Positions 10,773-21,853 are shown, numbered from the stretch's first letter. The stretch is 64,000 bases of DNA from Stenotrophomonas tumulicola (GCF_014117215.1 NZ_JACGXS010000011.1:53227-117226); one strand, 5' to 3'. The notes: generated by a model from the letters alone, not told the origin. Program-made: numbers and translations.

Positions 10773-13700
10773 TCAGCCAGCCTGGTCGCCCGCCAACGCC
10801 CGCGAGATCGCTTCGACCAGCAGGTCGCCGGTCACCGGCTTGCGCAGGAATCCCTGCATGCCCGCTGCCCGTACGCGTTCGGACAGGTCCGGGTCGGTAC
10901 GTGCCGTCACCGCCAGCAATGGCATGTCGTGCCCTTGGTTGCGCAGGTGCGATGCCAGGTCGAAGCCGCTCAGTCCCGGCAGGTCAAGGTCCAACAGGCC
11001 GATGTCGAACCGTTCGCCGGCCATTTCCCGCAGCGCTGCCAGGGCATGCCCGGCATGCACCACCAGGTGCCCGCGTGCCGCCAGCAATCCGGCCACGACG
11101 TCGGCCACCGTCGCATCGTCTTCCACCAGCAGGATGCGCAGTGGCGCCAACGCGGCGACCTCCGCCGCCACGCCACCGCTGGAATGGCCGGCAAGGTCCG
11201 CCGGACACAGCACCAGCGGCAGGCTGACGATGAAACGCGTACCGCGCCCCAGCCGGCTGTCCACCGTGATGCTTCCGCCCATCGCCAGCGCCAGCTCACG
11301 ACTGATCGCCAGGCCCAGGCCGCTGCCTCCATACTGGGCCGCCGTGCGCGCGCCATCGCCCTGCTCGAACCGCCCGAACAGGCGTTTCTGTTGTTCAGCG
11401 GTGATGCCCGGGCCGGTGTCGGACACTTCAAACTGCAGCCCCTCACCACTCGCTTCGCTGCGTGCCGCCAGCGTGATGCCGCCCTGCTGGGTGAACTTCA
11501 CCGCATTGCCAAGCAGGTTCAACAGGATCTGCCGCACCCGTAACGGATCACCCAGCACTTGGCAATCGCCCTCCAGGTCATCCTGCACGGTGAACGACAG
11601 ATCCTTCTGCTGCGCCAGCGGCGACAACAGGGTCTGCAGGTCGGCCAGCAGCCCATGCGGATCGAAGGGCAATGACTGCAGTTCCAGCCGGCCCGATTCG
11701 ATGCGCGCCAGGTCCAGCGCGTCGTTGACCAGCAGCAGCAGGTGCTCCCCTGCCATGCGGATGGATTCGGCCTGGCTGCGCTGGCGCATGTCCAGCGGCG
11801 ACGACAGCAGCAGTTCGGTCATGCCCAGCACGCCGGTCATCGGTGTACGCACCTCATGGCCCAGGTTGGCCAGGAACCGGGTCTTGGCTGCGGACGCATG
11901 CTCGGCGACTTCCTGCTTGTGCACGGCCATCTGGTACGCATGCCGCCGCTGCAGGCGTCGCCGGTAAAGCCAGGCAAACAAGCTCAATACCAGCAATCCG
12001 GTCGCTACCAGCACCAGCACGCCGGCCAGGCTTCGCCACCACGGCGGCAACACCTCGAATTCCAGCTTCTGCACCTGCGACCAGACATGGTCGGCCGAAC
12101 GCGCCTGCACCTCCAGCGCATACGTGCCTGGCGGCAATCGGGAGAAAACACGTTCCCCGGCAGCGCCGGCATCCACCCAATCCGGGTCATAGCCCGTCAA
12201 CCGGTAGCGGTAATCGTTGGATGCCGCGTCGCTGAAGGACAACAGCCGCGCGACGATGTGCAGGTCGCGGTCGCCATCCTGGATGACAATCGAGCGCTCA
12301 TGGGTCAAGTCGACCACCTCGTCGCCACGGCCGACCTCGATCCGCTCGATCACCAGCGGTGCCTGCCGCATCGGCTGGCGTATCTTCAGCGGATCGAACA
12401 TCACCACGCCGGCCGGCGTGCCCGCTACCAGCAGGCCGCTGGCGCTGGCCACCAGCGTGTTCTCGCGGAACTCCTGGCTGGGCAGGCCATCGTGCACCCC
12501 ATACAGCCGCACGCTGGGCGCGCGCGGGTCCACCCGCAGCAATCCGCGCGGGCTGCTGGCCCATACGATGCCACTGGCATCGACCGACAGGCCATTGGCT
12601 GCTACGGCGGGATACCCCTGCACCGGACCGACTACCCTGTGCCGCTGCAATGCCTTGCCATTCCAGCGGTGCTGGACCAGGCGTCCGTCCTGCGACAGCC
12701 AGACCTGGTCGTCGCCAGCCAGCACCATGGCGTGCACGGCGCCGACCGGTCCGCCATCGACCATCTCGAAGCGGCGGCTGCCTGGTTCCCATTCCTGCAA
12801 TCCCAGGCTGCTGGTCAGCCAGGGACGTCCGCGTGGTCCGCATTCCACGCTGAAATTCAGCTGCCCCGCCTGCAGCCCTGCCTGGCCCAGCGGAACGGTG
12901 GACAGCACGCGGCCATCCAGGTCCCTCGCCTGCATCCCACCCGGCGACATCGTCCAGACCTCTCCGCCACAGGCGGCGATGTCCTGTACGTTGCCTTCCA
13001 TCACGGCATCGACCTTGGCGTCGGCCGCCCAGCGACGCTGCCGGCCATCGCGCGGCTGGTAGCGCACCAGGGCATCCAGTGAGCCCATCCACACCTGGCC
13101 GCGCTCGTCTTCGGCCACCGACAGCAGCCAGTGGTTGCCATTGACCCAGGTAAGGTGCTGCTGGACCTTGCCGGTGGCCGGGTCCAGCTTGTCCAGCGCA
13201 CCATGCCCGCCTACCGCCCAGATGCCCCCATCGTCGGCGGGCGCTGTCCCCAACACGAATCCATTACGCAGCGAGCCGGGATCATCCTCCAGCCGGGACA
13301 GTACCGAAAACTGCCACCAGCGCGGCAGCAGGTGCCACAGCCCGGCATTGGTGCTGGCCAGCCATAGCCCCCCTTCGCGGTCCTGGAAGGCGCCGCTCCA
13401 GTTCGGCCTCACCTGGCCGCGCGCCAGTGCGCTGTACAGCGGCACCTTCTGGTAGCGGCCATCGACGCCGCGCCCCAGGCCTGATCGGGTATCCAGCCAA
13501 TACCCCCCTTGTTCGTCGTGCAGCATCATGCCGAGCACCTGGTCATCGGCCGGTACCGGCCAGGGAGCAGGCTCGAAACGGCCATCCGGACGCCGCACCA
13601 GGACGCTGGCCAAGGTGTTGATCCACAAGCTGCCGTCGGCATCGGCGGTCATGCCGTTGACCACCGCGCCAGCCAGCACGCGTTCGGGGACGCGTTCGAA

Positions 13701-14312
13701 ATCACGGCCGGTCCAGCGCGCCAGGCCCCGTTTGGTGCCGACCCACAACGTGCCATCGGGCAAGGTAGCCAGGAACGGTACGCTGTTGGAGGGCAGGCTG
13801 CGCTCATTGCCGCTCTCAGGCAGGAACCGCTGCAGATGCTCGTCCGCATCCAGGCGATACAGCCCGCCTTCGTAGGTGCCGAACCATATCGCCCCGTCCG
13901 GCGTGGCGGCCACGCTCCAGACCGTATTGCTGGCCAGCAGTGGCTGGCTGGCACGATCGTAGAAACGCAGGTCGCGTCGGTCGGCCGACATCCGGATCAG
14001 GCCTGCGTTTTCGGTTCCGACCCACAGCCGGTTGCGTGCGTCGGCGATGACGGTCCACACCCGGTTGTCGCGCAGTCCGTCTTCCGCACGCCATATCCGG
14101 TAATTGCGACCATCGAAACGCGCCAGGCCGTCGTTGGTGGCTATCCACAGATAGCCCAGGCGGTCCTCTGCCATGCGGTTGACGGTGTTGGATGGCAATC
14201 CGTCGAACACGGTCAACTGGCGGGGTGTCGGCGGCACCGGCTGCGCCAGTGCCGGCACCAGCGCCAGCCATCCCAACAACAGCAATGCAAACGCCGTACG
14301 CAACCCCAGCAC
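10773..14312 (-). CDS. Hybrid two-component sensor with periplasmic beta-propeller (paralogue 1)
   Basis: About 1179 residues. A signal-anchor (LRTAFALLLLGWLALVPALA) leads to repeated Reg_prop propeller blades (patterns such as LGYLWIATNDGLARFDG and GTLWVGTKRGLARW), a Y_Y_Y domain, one membrane helix (VLVLVATGLLVLSLFAWLY), HisKA with His819 in LGHEVRTPM, HATPase (NLLGNAVKFT, DTGPGI, GGSGLGLAIS) and a C-terminal receiver (LLDLDLPGLSG, LRKPV). It should sense an extracytoplasmic ligand, perhaps a glycan, and signal through the receiver; no output DNA-binding domain is fused. The GTG at 14312, six bases after GGGGAG, begins the signal sequence; an ATG at 14390 is possible. Confidence 0.87.
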   Translation of the reverse strand: MLGLRTAFALLLLGWLALVPALAQPVPPTPRQLTVFDGLPSNTVNRMAEDRLGYLWIATNDGLARFDGRNYRIWRAEDGLRDNRVWTVIADARNRLWVGTENAGLIRMSADRRDLRFYDRASQPLLASNTVWSVAATPDGAIWFGTYEGGLYRLDADEHLQRFLPESGNERSLPSNSVPFLATLPDGTLWVGTKRGLARWTGRDFERVPERVLAGAVVNGMTADADGSLWINTLASVLVRRPDGRFEPAPWPVPADDQVLGMMLHDEQGGYWLDTRSGLGRGVDGRYQKVPLYSALARGQVRPNWSGAFQDREGGLWLASTNAGLWHLLPRWWQFSVLSRLEDDPGSLRNGFVLGTAPADDGGIWAVGGHGALDKLDPATGKVQQHLTWVNGNHWLLSVAEDERGQVWMGSLDALVRYQPRDGRQRRWAADAKVDAVMEGNVQDIAACGGEVWTMSPGGMQARDLDGRVLSTVPLGQAGLQAGQLNFSVECGPRGRPWLTSSLGLQEWEPGSRRFEMVDGGPVGAVHAMVLAGDDQVWLSQDGRLVQHRWNGKALQRHRVVGPVQGYPAVAANGLSVDASGIVWASSPRGLLRVDPRAPSVRLYGVHDGLPSQEFRENTLVASASGLLVAGTPAGVVMFDPLKIRQPMRQAPLVIERIEVGRGDEVVDLTHERSIVIQDGDRDLHIVARLLSFSDAASNDYRYRLTGYDPDWVDAGAAGERVFSRLPPGTYALEVQARSADHVWSQVQKLEFEVLPPWWRSLAGVLVLVATGLLVLSLFAWLYRRRLQRRHAYQMAVHKQEVAEHASAAKTRFLANLGHEVRTPMTGVLGMTELLLSSPLDMRQRSQAESIRMAGEHLLLLVNDALDLARIESGRLELQSLPFDPHGLLADLQTLLSPLAQQKDLSFTVQDDLEGDCQVLGDPLRVRQILLNLLGNAVKFTQQGGITLAARSEASGEGLQFEVSDTGPGITAEQQKRLFGRFEQGDGARTAAQYGGSGLGLAISRELALAMGGSITVDSRLGRGTRFIVSLPLVLCPADLAGHSSGGVAAEVAALAPLRILLVEDDATVADVVAGLLAARGHLVVHAGHALAALREMAGERFDIGLLDLDLPGLSGFDLASHLRNQGHDMPLLAVTARTDPDLSERVRAAGMQGFLRKPVTGDLLVEAISRALAGDQAG

Positions 14313-14477
14313 CCTGCGACTCTCCCCGTTCCGGGCAACCGTTCCATGGCAGGCATCGCAATGCCGCCCCCACTGCGGACACGACGGCATGCCGCCTGCC
14401 CCCGCATGGTAAACCGAACCAGGCGACCTTCACGGCACTTTCCACGCCTGCCGCGTCCCGCCAGGGCTGCTCGGTGT

Positions 14478-17400
14478 TCAGCCGGGCCCGCGTCGCAACC
14501 TCGCCTTTGCAAGGGCTTCCACCAGCATGTCCCCGGTCACCGGCTTGCGCAGGAAGCCATCGAATCCAGCACTGAGCACTTCGCTTTCGGCATAGACGTC
14601 CGAGCGCGCGGTGACGGCCACCAGGGGGAACACATGGCCCATCGCGCGCAGTTGCCGTGCCAGGGAGAGCCCATCCAGCGCGGGCAGGTCAAGGTCGAGC
14701 AGGCCGGCATCGAAGTCCGCAGTCGCCACCTCCGCCAACGCGGCCAGGCCGTGCATCGCATGCACCACCCGGTGCCCGCGCACGGCCAACAGTCCCACCA
14801 CGACGTCCGCCACGGTCGGATCGTCCTCCACCAGCAGGATGCGCAATGGGGGAAGCTTCAGGCTCATTGAAGGCACGTCCGATCCCGGACTCCCTTCCTC
14901 GACCTGCCAGGGCAAGGGCAGCTCCACGATGAAGCGCGCGCCCTGGCCTGGCCGGCTGTCCACCGTGATCCCCCCGCCCATCGCGACCGCCAGTTCCTGG
15001 CAGATGGCGAGCCCCAGTCCGGTGCCGCCATAGCGTGACGCGGTACGCGGACCATCGGCCTGCTCGAAACGCAGGAACAGGCGTTCCTGCTGGTCGGCGC
15101 TGATTCCCGGGCCGCTGTCGATCACCTCGAACACCAGGCCGACATGGTCGCCGGCAGGTCTCACCCCGATCCCGACATGTCCGCGCTCGGTGAATTTGAT
15201 GGCGTTACCCAGCAGGTTCATCAGTATCTGCCGGATACGCATCTCATCGCCACTCGCGCACAGGTTGCCCGGCAAGGCCACGGTACGCCGGAAATCGAGG
15301 CCGCGCTGGCGCGCGATCGGCTCCATCAGGCCCTGTACTTCGTCCAGCAAGGCGCCCAGCGCGAACGGCCGGATGTCCAGTTCCAGCCGCCCCGCCTCGA
15401 TGCGGGCCAGGTCCAGCGCATCGTTCACCAACCGCAGCAGGTGGTTGCCAGCCTGGTGGATCGCACCGGCGTAGCTGCGCTGCTGCTCGTCCAGCGAGGT
15501 GTCCAGCAGCAGTTCGCTCATGCCCAGCACACCGGTCATCGGCGTACGTACTTCGTGGCCCAGCGTGGCCAGGAAATGGCTCTTGGCCTGCGACGCCTGT
15601 TCAGCCAGGTGCTGCTTGTGCAGGCTGAGCTGCCACTGGTGCCGCCGCCGCAGGCGCAGTCGCACGTACCACGCCACTGCCGCCAGCAGCAACAGAGCAC
15701 ACAGCACGTACACCAGCAGCGCTACGCCGTTGCGCCACCATGGCGGCAACACCTGCACGAGCAGTTCGCGCGATGGCGTCCAGTCTCCTGCGGCGGCACG
15801 TGCCTGGATCTCGATTCGATAGTTGCCTGCAGGCAGGCGCGAGAGCGTGCGTTCCCCCTCCATGGCCGGCACCCAGTTGAGGTCGTAACCCTGCACCCGG
15901 AAGCGGTAGGCATTGCCGGCGGGATTGGCGAAGGACAACAGGCGCGCGTTGATCTGCAGGTCGCGGTCATCCGGTCCCAGCACGATCGGCGCATCGGCCG
16001 CCACGTCCTGCCATCCTTCAGCGTCGTCGCGGCGGACCCGGACCGATCCGACCACCAGCTGCGACGGTGGCAGGGCCACGTCATCCACGTTGGGATCGAA
16101 GGCCACCAGGCCGGTCTGCGAGACTGCCAGGACCCGCCCTGCCGCGTCCTGGGCCGGCGGCCTGCCGGTGAACTCCGAATCCGGCAAGCCATCCCGCTCG
16201 CTGTAGATGCGCAGCTGGCGACGCTGCGGGTCCCAGCGCAACAAGCCACGCGGACTGGTTGCCCATACCTCGCCGTTCGCGGCAGGCACCAGCCCGCCCA
16301 TCGAAACCGGCGGCACCCCCTGCGCGGCACCGACCTGCTCGCGCAGCGTCAGGCTCAATCCATCCCAGTCATAACGTTCGAAAGCGCCCTGGCGAGCCAG
16401 CCACAGGCTGCTGGCGGACTGCCAGGCGAGATCGAAGATGCTGCCGCGGGAAACGCCGGGCACGGCGATGAAACGATCATCCTGCAAGCGCAGCACGCCC
16501 ATGTTGCCGACTGCCCACAACTGCCCGCGCGCATCGAAACGCAACTGCTCGACCGGTGCATCCGAGCCCCCGGGCAGCGCCTTGGCCAGTACCTCCCGCA
16601 GCAGTTTTCCGCTTGCGTCGCGCTGCTGCAGGCCATGGTTCATCACCGACAGCCATACCGTGCCATCCGGTGCAGCACGCATCAGGTCGATGCGCTGGCG
16701 CAGGTCCGAACCGCCATGGATGAGCAGGTCGCGGTAGGTTTCCCGCTGCGGATCGTACACGCTGATCCGTCCAGCGCGGCCCAGCCACAGGCTGCCATCG
16801 GGCCGCGGCAGCAATGACCAGATCGCGCCACTGCCGAGGCGCTCATCGTTGACCAGCAACGACAAGCTGCCCTGTGGATCGAGCTGGTAGACCCCATGCG
16901 CAGCGCCAACGAAGAAGTGGGTGCCGTCGCTTGCCGCGCTGAGCAGGTACTGGCTGTCCAACGACTTGCCATCGAGCTGGTACCAGGTGGAAAAGCGGCG
17001 CCAGTCCGGTGGCAGGTAGGCCAGCCCCTGGGTGAGCAGTGCGATCCATATGCCCCCTTCATGATCCTGCAGCATGTCCAGCACACCGCTATGGGCGGTC
17101 AGGAAGCCGCTTCCGCGGTCTCCCTCCAGGCGGCGCAGCCGTTGATCATCACCACGCAGCAATCCGTCCGAGCTGCCGATCCAATATCCCCCAAGGCGGT
17201 CATGCAGCACCGAGGCCGAGCGCAGCGATGCCCCTCCCCCCCAGCCCGGACGCTGCACATGGTCGCTGCCATCGATGCGCAGCAGACCGTGCGCCTGGGT
17301 GCCGGCCCAGACATCGTCGTTCGCGTCCCCCTTCAGTCGCAACACGGGCATGTCGGCCAGCACGTCAGCGCCGATGCGGTCGAAGCTGCGGCCATTCCAG

Positions 17401-18038
17401 CGCGCCACGCCCCGTTCGGTGCCCAGCCACAATCGTCCACGGCGATCGACCAGACTGGTGTAGACCGTATCGCTGGGAATGCTGTGCGGATCGGCCGGAT
17501 CATGGCGAAACACTTGCACCGTGCCATCTTCCTGCCGGCGACATAGTCCATAGCCGCTGGTGCCGATCCACAGCGCGTCATCGTCATCGGCCAAGGTCCA
17601 GAACTGACCTTCGCAGGCCTCATTGATGTCGTTGATGGCCTCGAATCCGTCGCGCTGCGGCCCCATGCGTACCAGGCCGACGCCGTTGATGCCAAGCCAC
17701 AGTCGATCGCGACGATCCACGATCAGTGTCTCGATCTCATCGCCCGGCAGCGAGCCTTCCACCTGCGGATCATGCCGCCAGGCCTGCAGCGAAACGCCGT
17801 CGAAGCGGGCAAGCCCACCGTCGGTGGCAGCCCATACATGGCCCTGGCGGTCCTCCGCCAATGCCGTCACCATCCGCGAAGGCAGGCCCTCGGCCGTGCC
17901 AAAACGCCGTAGCTGCGGGGTTTCCGCCACCCCGGGCGATGCCGACGGCGCGGCAGCAGCCTGCGTGCCGGGCACCGGGATCCCGACCATCGCCAGCAAT
18001 AACAACAGTGCACGTCCGTGATGCATGTACGTCGCCAT
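14478..18038 (-). CDS. Hybrid two-component sensor with periplasmic beta-propeller (paralogue 2)
   Basis: A 1186-residue paralogue of the downstream gene with the same order: signal peptide ([20 protein letters not shown]), Reg_prop blades ([35 protein letters not shown]), Y_Y_Y region ([15 protein letters not shown]), membrane helix ([21 protein letters not shown]), HisKA ([13 protein letters not shown]), HATPase ([30 protein letters not shown]) and receiver ([21 protein letters not shown]). The ATG at 18038 has AGGGGAG six bases upstream; ATG 18068 is an alternative. The two genes lie head to tail, 165 bp apart. Neither has an obvious target operon nearby, so the ligand and partner are unknown. 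Confidence 0.87.
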   Translation of the reverse strand: MATYMHHGRALLLLLAMVGIPVPGTQAAAAPSASPGVAETPQLRRFGTAEGLPSRMVTALAEDRQGHVWAATDGGLARFDGVSLQAWRHDPQVEGSLPGDEIETLIVDRRDRLWLGINGVGLVRMGPQRDGFEAINDINEACEGQFWTLADDDDALWIGTSGYGLCRRQEDGTVQVFRHDPADPHSIPSDTVYTSLVDRRGRLWLGTERGVARWNGRSFDRIGADVLADMPVLRLKGDANDDVWAGTQAHGLLRIDGSDHVQRPGWGGGASLRSASVLHDRLGGYWIGSSDGLLRGDDQRLRRLEGDRGSGFLTAHSGVLDMLQDHEGGIWIALLTQGLAYLPPDWRRFSTWYQLDGKSLDSQYLLSAASDGTHFFVGAAHGVYQLDPQGSLSLLVNDERLGSGAIWSLLPRPDGSLWLGRAGRISVYDPQRETYRDLLIHGGSDLRQRIDLMRAAPDGTVWLSVMNHGLQQRDASGKLLREVLAKALPGGSDAPVEQLRFDARGQLWAVGNMGVLRLQDDRFIAVPGVSRGSIFDLAWQSASSLWLARQGAFERYDWDGLSLTLREQVGAAQGVPPVSMGGLVPAANGEVWATSPRGLLRWDPQRRQLRIYSERDGLPDSEFTGRPPAQDAAGRVLAVSQTGLVAFDPNVDDVALPPSQLVVGSVRVRRDDAEGWQDVAADAPIVLGPDDRDLQINARLLSFANPAGNAYRFRVQGYDLNWVPAMEGERTLSRLPAGNYRIEIQARAAAGDWTPSRELLVQVLPPWWRNGVALLVYVLCALLLLAAVAWYVRLRLRRRHQWQLSLHKQHLAEQASQAKSHFLATLGHEVRTPMTGVLGMSELLLDTSLDEQQRSYAGAIHQAGNHLLRLVNDALDLARIEAGRLELDIRPFALGALLDEVQGLMEPIARQRGLDFRRTVALPGNLCASGDEMRIRQILMNLLGNAIKFTERGHVGIGVRPAGDHVGLVFEVIDSGPGISADQQERLFLRFEQADGPRTASRYGGTGLGLAICQELAVAMGGGITVDSRPGQGARFIVELPLPWQVEEGSPGSDVPSMSLKLPPLRILLVEDDPTVADVVVGLLAVRGHRVVHAMHGLAALAEVATADFDAGLLDLDLPALDGLSLARQLRAMGHVFPLVAVTARSDVYAESEVLSAGFDGFLRKPVTGDMLVEALAKARLRRGPG

Positions 18039-18231
18039 GGCGGCTCCCCTGGGGACCGGAATTGTCACACAGCCCTGCCCCAGCGTCCCGGCGTATCGGA
18101 CCAGACGTGCATCCGGCGACGCGTCTGGACGGTCAAGGCGCCATCGCCACCATGAACTGTTGCAGCCATGTGGCTGCTCGCGACCCCGGTGCGGTGCGTA
18201 TGATCATCCCGTCCCCTGCAGGAGCTTTCGC

Positions 18232-18894
18232 GTGTTCCATCGACCGACCCTGACCCTGCTGCTTTGCCTGCTGCCCGGCTTGGCGTTGGCCGCAGACACG
18301 ATGTATCGGCTCGATCCGGTGCACACCCGCGTGTTGTTCGCCATCGAGCACGCAGGCTTCTCCAGCGCACTGGGCACGGTATCGGGCAGCGAGGGTGAAC
18401 TGCACTTCGATCCAGGTCAGTGGGAGGCAGCCCGCCTGGACGTGCGGGTTCCACTGGAGAGGCTGGACCTGGGCGACGACAAGTGGAACAAGGCGGCATT
18501 GGCGCGCAACCTGCTCGACGGCAGGAACTTCCCGCAGGCGCGCTTCGTGTCCACGCAGGTGCTGCCCGTCGACGACACCCATGCGCGCGTCATCGGCCAG
18601 CTGACCCTGCGTGGCGTCAGTCGCGAGGTGGTGCTGGATGTCACGCTCAATGCGCTCAAGCGTCACCCCATGCCTCCGTTTCGCCGCACCGCGGGCTTCA
18701 CCGCCACCACGGCCCTCAGCCGCCGTGATTTCGGCATCACGGCATGGCCGGGCATGATCGGCGATACCGTCCAGCTTCGCATGGAGGTGGAGGCTGTCCG
18801 CGACCGCAGCGGCGGCGACGCGGAAACCCCTGCGCCTGCTTCACCTTCCGATTCCCCGGATGATGCAACCCCCGACGACAGGAGCATCCCATGA
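18232..18894 (+). CDS. YceI-family periplasmic protein (first copy)
   Basis: A 220-residue exported protein of the YceI family, a lipocalin-like barrel that binds polyprenyl chains. A signal peptide (LTLLLCLLPGLALAAD) is followed by the family start TMYRLDPVHTRVLFAIEHAGFS and the conserved LTLRGVSREVVLDV and RRDFGITAWPG. After about residue 190 there is an acidic, proline- and serine-rich tail not typical of the family. The GTG at 18232 has AGGAG nine bases upstream. Its TGA overlaps the ATG of the cytochrome b561 gene, so translation is probably coupled. Confidence 0.88.
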   Translation: MFHRPTLTLLLCLLPGLALAADTMYRLDPVHTRVLFAIEHAGFSSALGTVSGSEGELHFDPGQWEAARLDVRVPLERLDLGDDKWNKAALARNLLDGRNFPQARFVSTQVLPVDDTHARVIGQLTLRGVSREVVLDVTLNALKRHPMPPFRRTAGFTATTALSRRDFGITAWPGMIGDTVQLRMEVEAVRDRSGGDAETPAPASPSDSPDDATPDDRSIP

Positions 18895-19457
18895 ACCGCA
18901 ATACGCTCCGCTGGGGCCGTGTCAGCCAGGCACTGCACTGGCTGATCGCCCTGCTGATCCTCACCCTTGGGGTGGTCGGCCTGACCATGGGCGAGCTGCC
19001 GAAGACGCCGAAGTATTTCTGGGTATACACCGCGCACAAATCATTGGGCATCACCGTGCTGGCGCTGGTGCTGTTCCGGCTTGGCTGGCGGTTGTCCGCC
19101 GGCGCGCCCGAACCGGTCCCCGGCATTCCCACTTGGCAGGAACGCATCGCCGGTGCCACGCATTGGCTGATGTACGTGCTGATGTTCACCATCCCGCTTT
19201 CTGGCTGGGTCTACGATTCGGCCAGCGGCCTGCGCCCGTTCCGCTGGTTCGGGCTGGTGGATGTTCCCAAGCTGGTCGCGCCTGATCCAGGGACGGTGGC
19301 GATCTCGCACGCCATCCACGAATACGGCTTCTGGCTGTTGATCGCCGTGGTGCTGGCGCATGCCGGCGCAGCGTTCTACCACCATTTTTTCCAGCGCGAT
19401 GCCACGCTGGCACGCATGCTGCCGCGTGGCTGGCTCGCCTCCCCACAGAAGGACTGA
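18891..19457 (+). CDS. Cytochrome b561 (YceJ/CybB family)
   Basis: A 188-residue di-haem membrane protein with four predicted helices. Candidate haem-ligand histidines are those in QALHWLIALL, TAHKSLGITV, ATHWLMYVLM and HAIHEYGFWLL. Proteins of this family oxidise ubiquinol or move electrons across the inner membrane, with superoxide as a proposed acceptor. It is the middle gene of a YceI-b561-YceI operon, overlapping the first by 4 bp and leaving 3 bp before the third. The frequent pairing with YceI suggests that the lipocalin handles a quinone-like molecule for this cytochrome. Confidence 0.9.
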   Translation: MNRNTLRWGRVSQALHWLIALLILTLGVVGLTMGELPKTPKYFWVYTAHKSLGITVLALVLFRLGWRLSAGAPEPVPGIPTWQERIAGATHWLMYVLMFTIPLSGWVYDSASGLRPFRWFGLVDVPKLVAPDPGTVAISHAIHEYGFWLLIAVVLAHAGAAFYHHFFQRDATLARMLPRGWLASPQKD

Positions 19458-19460
19458 CCG

Positions 19461-20027
19461 ATGACCATAAGACTGACCACCCCGACCGCCGTGGCTGCCG
19501 CATTGGCCGGCCTGCTTGCAGCGTCACCCGCCATCGCCGCGGACTACGTGCAGGCACCGGGCTCCACGCTTGCCTTCGCCACCAAGTACGACGGCGAAGT
19601 GTTTTCCGGTACTTTCCCGGGCTTCAAGACCCAGCTCAGCTTCGACCCGGCCGATCCGGCCTCCGGCAAGCTGGATGTGGAGATCCCGCTGGCCGGGGCG
19701 AAGAGCGGCAACAGCGATCGCGACTCCACCCTGCTGGGCGCGGATTTCTTCAATGTCGCCAAGTTCGCGCAGGCGCGCTACACCGCCAGCGGCTTCCGCG
19801 CACTGGGCAACGACCGGTATGCAGCCGATGGCACCCTGCAACTGCGCGGCATCAGCAAGCCGGTGACCCTGACCTTCACCTGGACACCCGGCGCGCAACC
19901 GGTGCTGAGCGGCAAGGCCACCGTCAAGCGCCTGGAGTTCGGCGTGGGTGGCGGTGACTGGGCCGATACCAAGACCATTCCCGACGAGACGGCCATCAGC
20001 ACCAGGGTGATATTCAACGCGAAGTAA
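19461..20027 (+). CDS. YceI-family periplasmic protein (second copy)
   Basis: A 188-residue exported YceI protein without the acidic tail of the first copy. Signal peptide [20 protein letters not shown]; family core [57 protein letters not shown] and the end [15 protein letters not shown]. The mature protein should be a periplasmic isoprenoid-binding barrel. It starts 3 bp after the cytochrome gene, so the three form one operon. The two YceI copies are clearly diverged from each other, which argues against a recent duplication. Confidence 0.9.
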   Translation: MTIRLTTPTAVAAALAGLLAASPAIAADYVQAPGSTLAFATKYDGEVFSGTFPGFKTQLSFDPADPASGKLDVEIPLAGAKSGNSDRDSTLLGADFFNVAKFAQARYTASGFRALGNDRYAADGTLQLRGISKPVTLTFTWTPGAQPVLSGKATVKRLEFGVGGGDWADTKTIPDETAISTRVIFNAK

Positions 20028-20040
20028 GGCCGGCTCATCC

Positions 20041-20144
20041 GGTAGCGCCGGGCCATGCCCGGCGGCTTTGCCCGGCAGGTTTGCCCGGCAGCTTTCACCG
20101 ATGGCCGCGCTTTGCGCTCGCCGGGCATGGCCCGGCGCTACCCA
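20041..20144. repeat. Inverted pair of REP palindromes (REPIN-like)
   Basis: REP copies at 20041-20065 (GTAGCGCCGGGCCATGCCCGG on plus) and 20118-20142 (the same on minus) flank a short spacer containing two copies of TTTGCCCGGCAG. The arrangement, two REPs in opposite orientation, is that of a REPIN. The right copy supplies the stop codon of the glutaredoxin-like gene. It separates two convergent transcription units and may end transcription. Confidence 0.85.
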
Positions 20145-20368
20145 GCCGCGGCCAACCAGGCCTGCACGGTGGCCGCGTCGAAGGGCCAGTCGAGTTCACC
20201 GGTCCCGGCCGACTGGCCCAGCACCGGCACACGCATGCCGTAGTGTGCTTCCAGCACCGGATCCTCGTCGATGAACACGGAACGGAATTCCGGCACCTTG
20301 GCCTGGGCCAGCACCTCCAGCGCCAGGTCGCAGAGATGGCAGTCATCACGCTGGAACAGGGTCAGCAC
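20138..20368 (-). CDS. Small glutaredoxin-like protein (DUF836 type)
   Basis: A 76-residue thioredoxin-fold protein starting V(M)[15 protein letters not shown]; the CHLC pair is the redox motif and the cis-proline is in MRVPVLGQ. It resembles the short glutaredoxin-like proteins of the DUF836 group, presumed cytoplasmic thiol-disulfide proteins without a defined partner. The GTG at 20368, with GGAG eight bases upstream, fits the family start. The longer frame to 21739 is only antisense to the serine lyase. The stop TAG is provided by the adjacent REP element. It is divergent from sdaA. Confidence 0.8.
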   Translation of the reverse strand: MLTLFQRDDCHLCDLALEVLAQAKVPEFRSVFIDEDPVLEAHYGMRVPVLGQSAGTGELDWPFDAATVQAWLAAAG

Positions 20369-20470
20369 GGGATTCGCTCCAGATGGCAGGTATTGTTGCG
20401 CCGCAGCCAGGGTCGAGCACGGCGAACCGTTAGAATAGCGGTCTCTTCCGGTACCCGCAGTACGGCATCC

Positions 20471-21853
20471 ATGGCAGTCAGCACCTTCGACGTCTTCAAG
20501 ATCGGCATTGGCCCGAGTTCCTCGCACACGGTCGGGCCGATGAAAGCGGCCGAACGTTTCGTGCACCGCTGGCTGCTGGATCCGGGCAGGCTGCAGGACG
20601 TGGTGCGCATCCGCGCCGACGTCTACGGCTCGCTCGCCCTGACCGGCCGTGGCCATGGCACCGACAAGGCCGTGCTGCTGGGCCTGGAGGGCCAGCGCCC
20701 GAACCTCATCGATCCGGACATCATCCCGGCCACGCTGGAGCGCATCCGTGGCAGCAAGCGCATCCGGCTGATGGGCCAGCATGAAATCTTCTTCGACGAA
20801 AAGCGCGACCTGGGGATGAACAAGCGGCAGAAGCTGCCCTACCATACCAATGGCATGCGTTTCACCGCCTTTGATGCCAATGATGAGGTAATCGCCACCC
20901 GCGATTATTACTCGGTAGGCGGTGGATTCGTGGTCAACCAGGACGACGCCGCCGATGACCGCATCGTGCCCGACGAAACGCCGCTGCCCTACCCCTTCAA
21001 GAGCGGCGACGAGCTGCTGGCACAGACGGCGCGCAGTGGCCTGAGCATCGCGCAGTTGATGTTCGAGAACGAGAAGTCCTGGCGCAGCGAAGACGAGATC
21101 CGCGAACTGCTGCGCGAGATCTGGAATGCCATGCAATCGTGCGTGGCGCGCGGCATCCTCCAGGAGGGCACGCTGCCGGGGGGCCTGCATGTCGGTCGCC
21201 GCGCCCCTGCACTGCACCGCGAGCTGTCGTCCAAGCCGGAAGCGGCCATGCGCGATCCATTGACCACGCTGGACTGGGTCAACCTGTATGCGCTGGCAGT
21301 CAACGAAGAGAATGCCGCTGGCGGTCGCGTGGTTACCGCACCCACCAATGGCGCGGCGGGCGTACTGCCTGCCGTCCTGCATTACTTCGATCGTTTCTGC
21401 CCCGGCGCGAACGAACAGTGCATCTTCGATTTCCTGCTGACCTCCGCGGCAATCGGCATCCTGTACAAGGAGAACGCCTCCATTTCCGGCGCCGAAGTCG
21501 GCTGCCAGGGGGAAGTAGGCGTGGCCTGCTCGATGGCGGCCGGCGGCCTGGTTGCCGCACTCGGCGGCACCCCCAGCCAGATCGAGAACGCGGCCGAAAT
21601 CGGCATGGAGCATAACCTCGGCCTGACCTGCGACCCTATCGGCGGACTGGTGCAGATTCCCTGCATCGAGCGCAATGCCATGGGCGCGGTGAAAGCGATC
21701 AACGCATCGCGCATGGCCATGCGCGGCGATGGCAAGCACAAGGTATCGCTGGACAAGGTCATCAAGACCATGCGCGATACCGGCCGTGACATGCAGGACA
21801 AGTACAAGGAAACCAGCCGTGGCGGCCTGGCGGTGAACGTCATCGAGTGCTGA
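20471..21853 (+). CDS. sdaA: L-serine ammonia-lyase, iron-sulfur type
   Basis: A 460-residue single-chain enzyme that deaminates L-serine to pyruvate using a [4Fe-4S] cluster. The N-terminal beta domain starts [20 protein letters not shown]; the C-terminal alpha domain holds the [16 protein letters not shown] substrate loop and the cysteine-bearing segments [16 protein letters not shown] and [17 protein letters not shown] that bind the cluster. Length equals that of E. coli SdaA/SdaB. The ATG at 20471 is the family start; the frame opening at 20081 is spurious. No regulator is adjacent. Whether to call it sdaA or sdaB is arbitrary. Confidence 0.95.
   Translation: MAVSTFDVFKIGIGPSSSHTVGPMKAAERFVHRWLLDPGRLQDVVRIRADVYGSLALTGRGHGTDKAVLLGLEGQRPNLIDPDIIPATLERIRGSKRIRLMGQHEIFFDEKRDLGMNKRQKLPYHTNGMRFTAFDANDEVIATRDYYSVGGGFVVNQDDAADDRIVPDETPLPYPFKSGDELLAQTARSGLSIAQLMFENEKSWRSEDEIRELLREIWNAMQSCVARGILQEGTLPGGLHVGRRAPALHRELSSKPEAAMRDPLTTLDWVNLYALAVNEENAAGGRVVTAPTNGAAGVLPAVLHYFDRFCPGANEQCIFDFLLTSAAIGILYKENASISGAEVGCQGEVGVACSMAAGGLVAALGGTPSQIENAAEIGMEHNLGLTCDPIGGLVQIPCIERNAMGAVKAINASRMAMRGDGKHKVSLDKVIKTMRDTGRDMQDKYKETSRGGLAVNVIEC

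Noticed and set aside
20369..21739. N-terminal extension of the glutaredoxin-like frame across sdaA
   Set aside because: Antisense to the serine lyase. A GTG with a good ribosome-binding site at 20368 gives the correct short protein.
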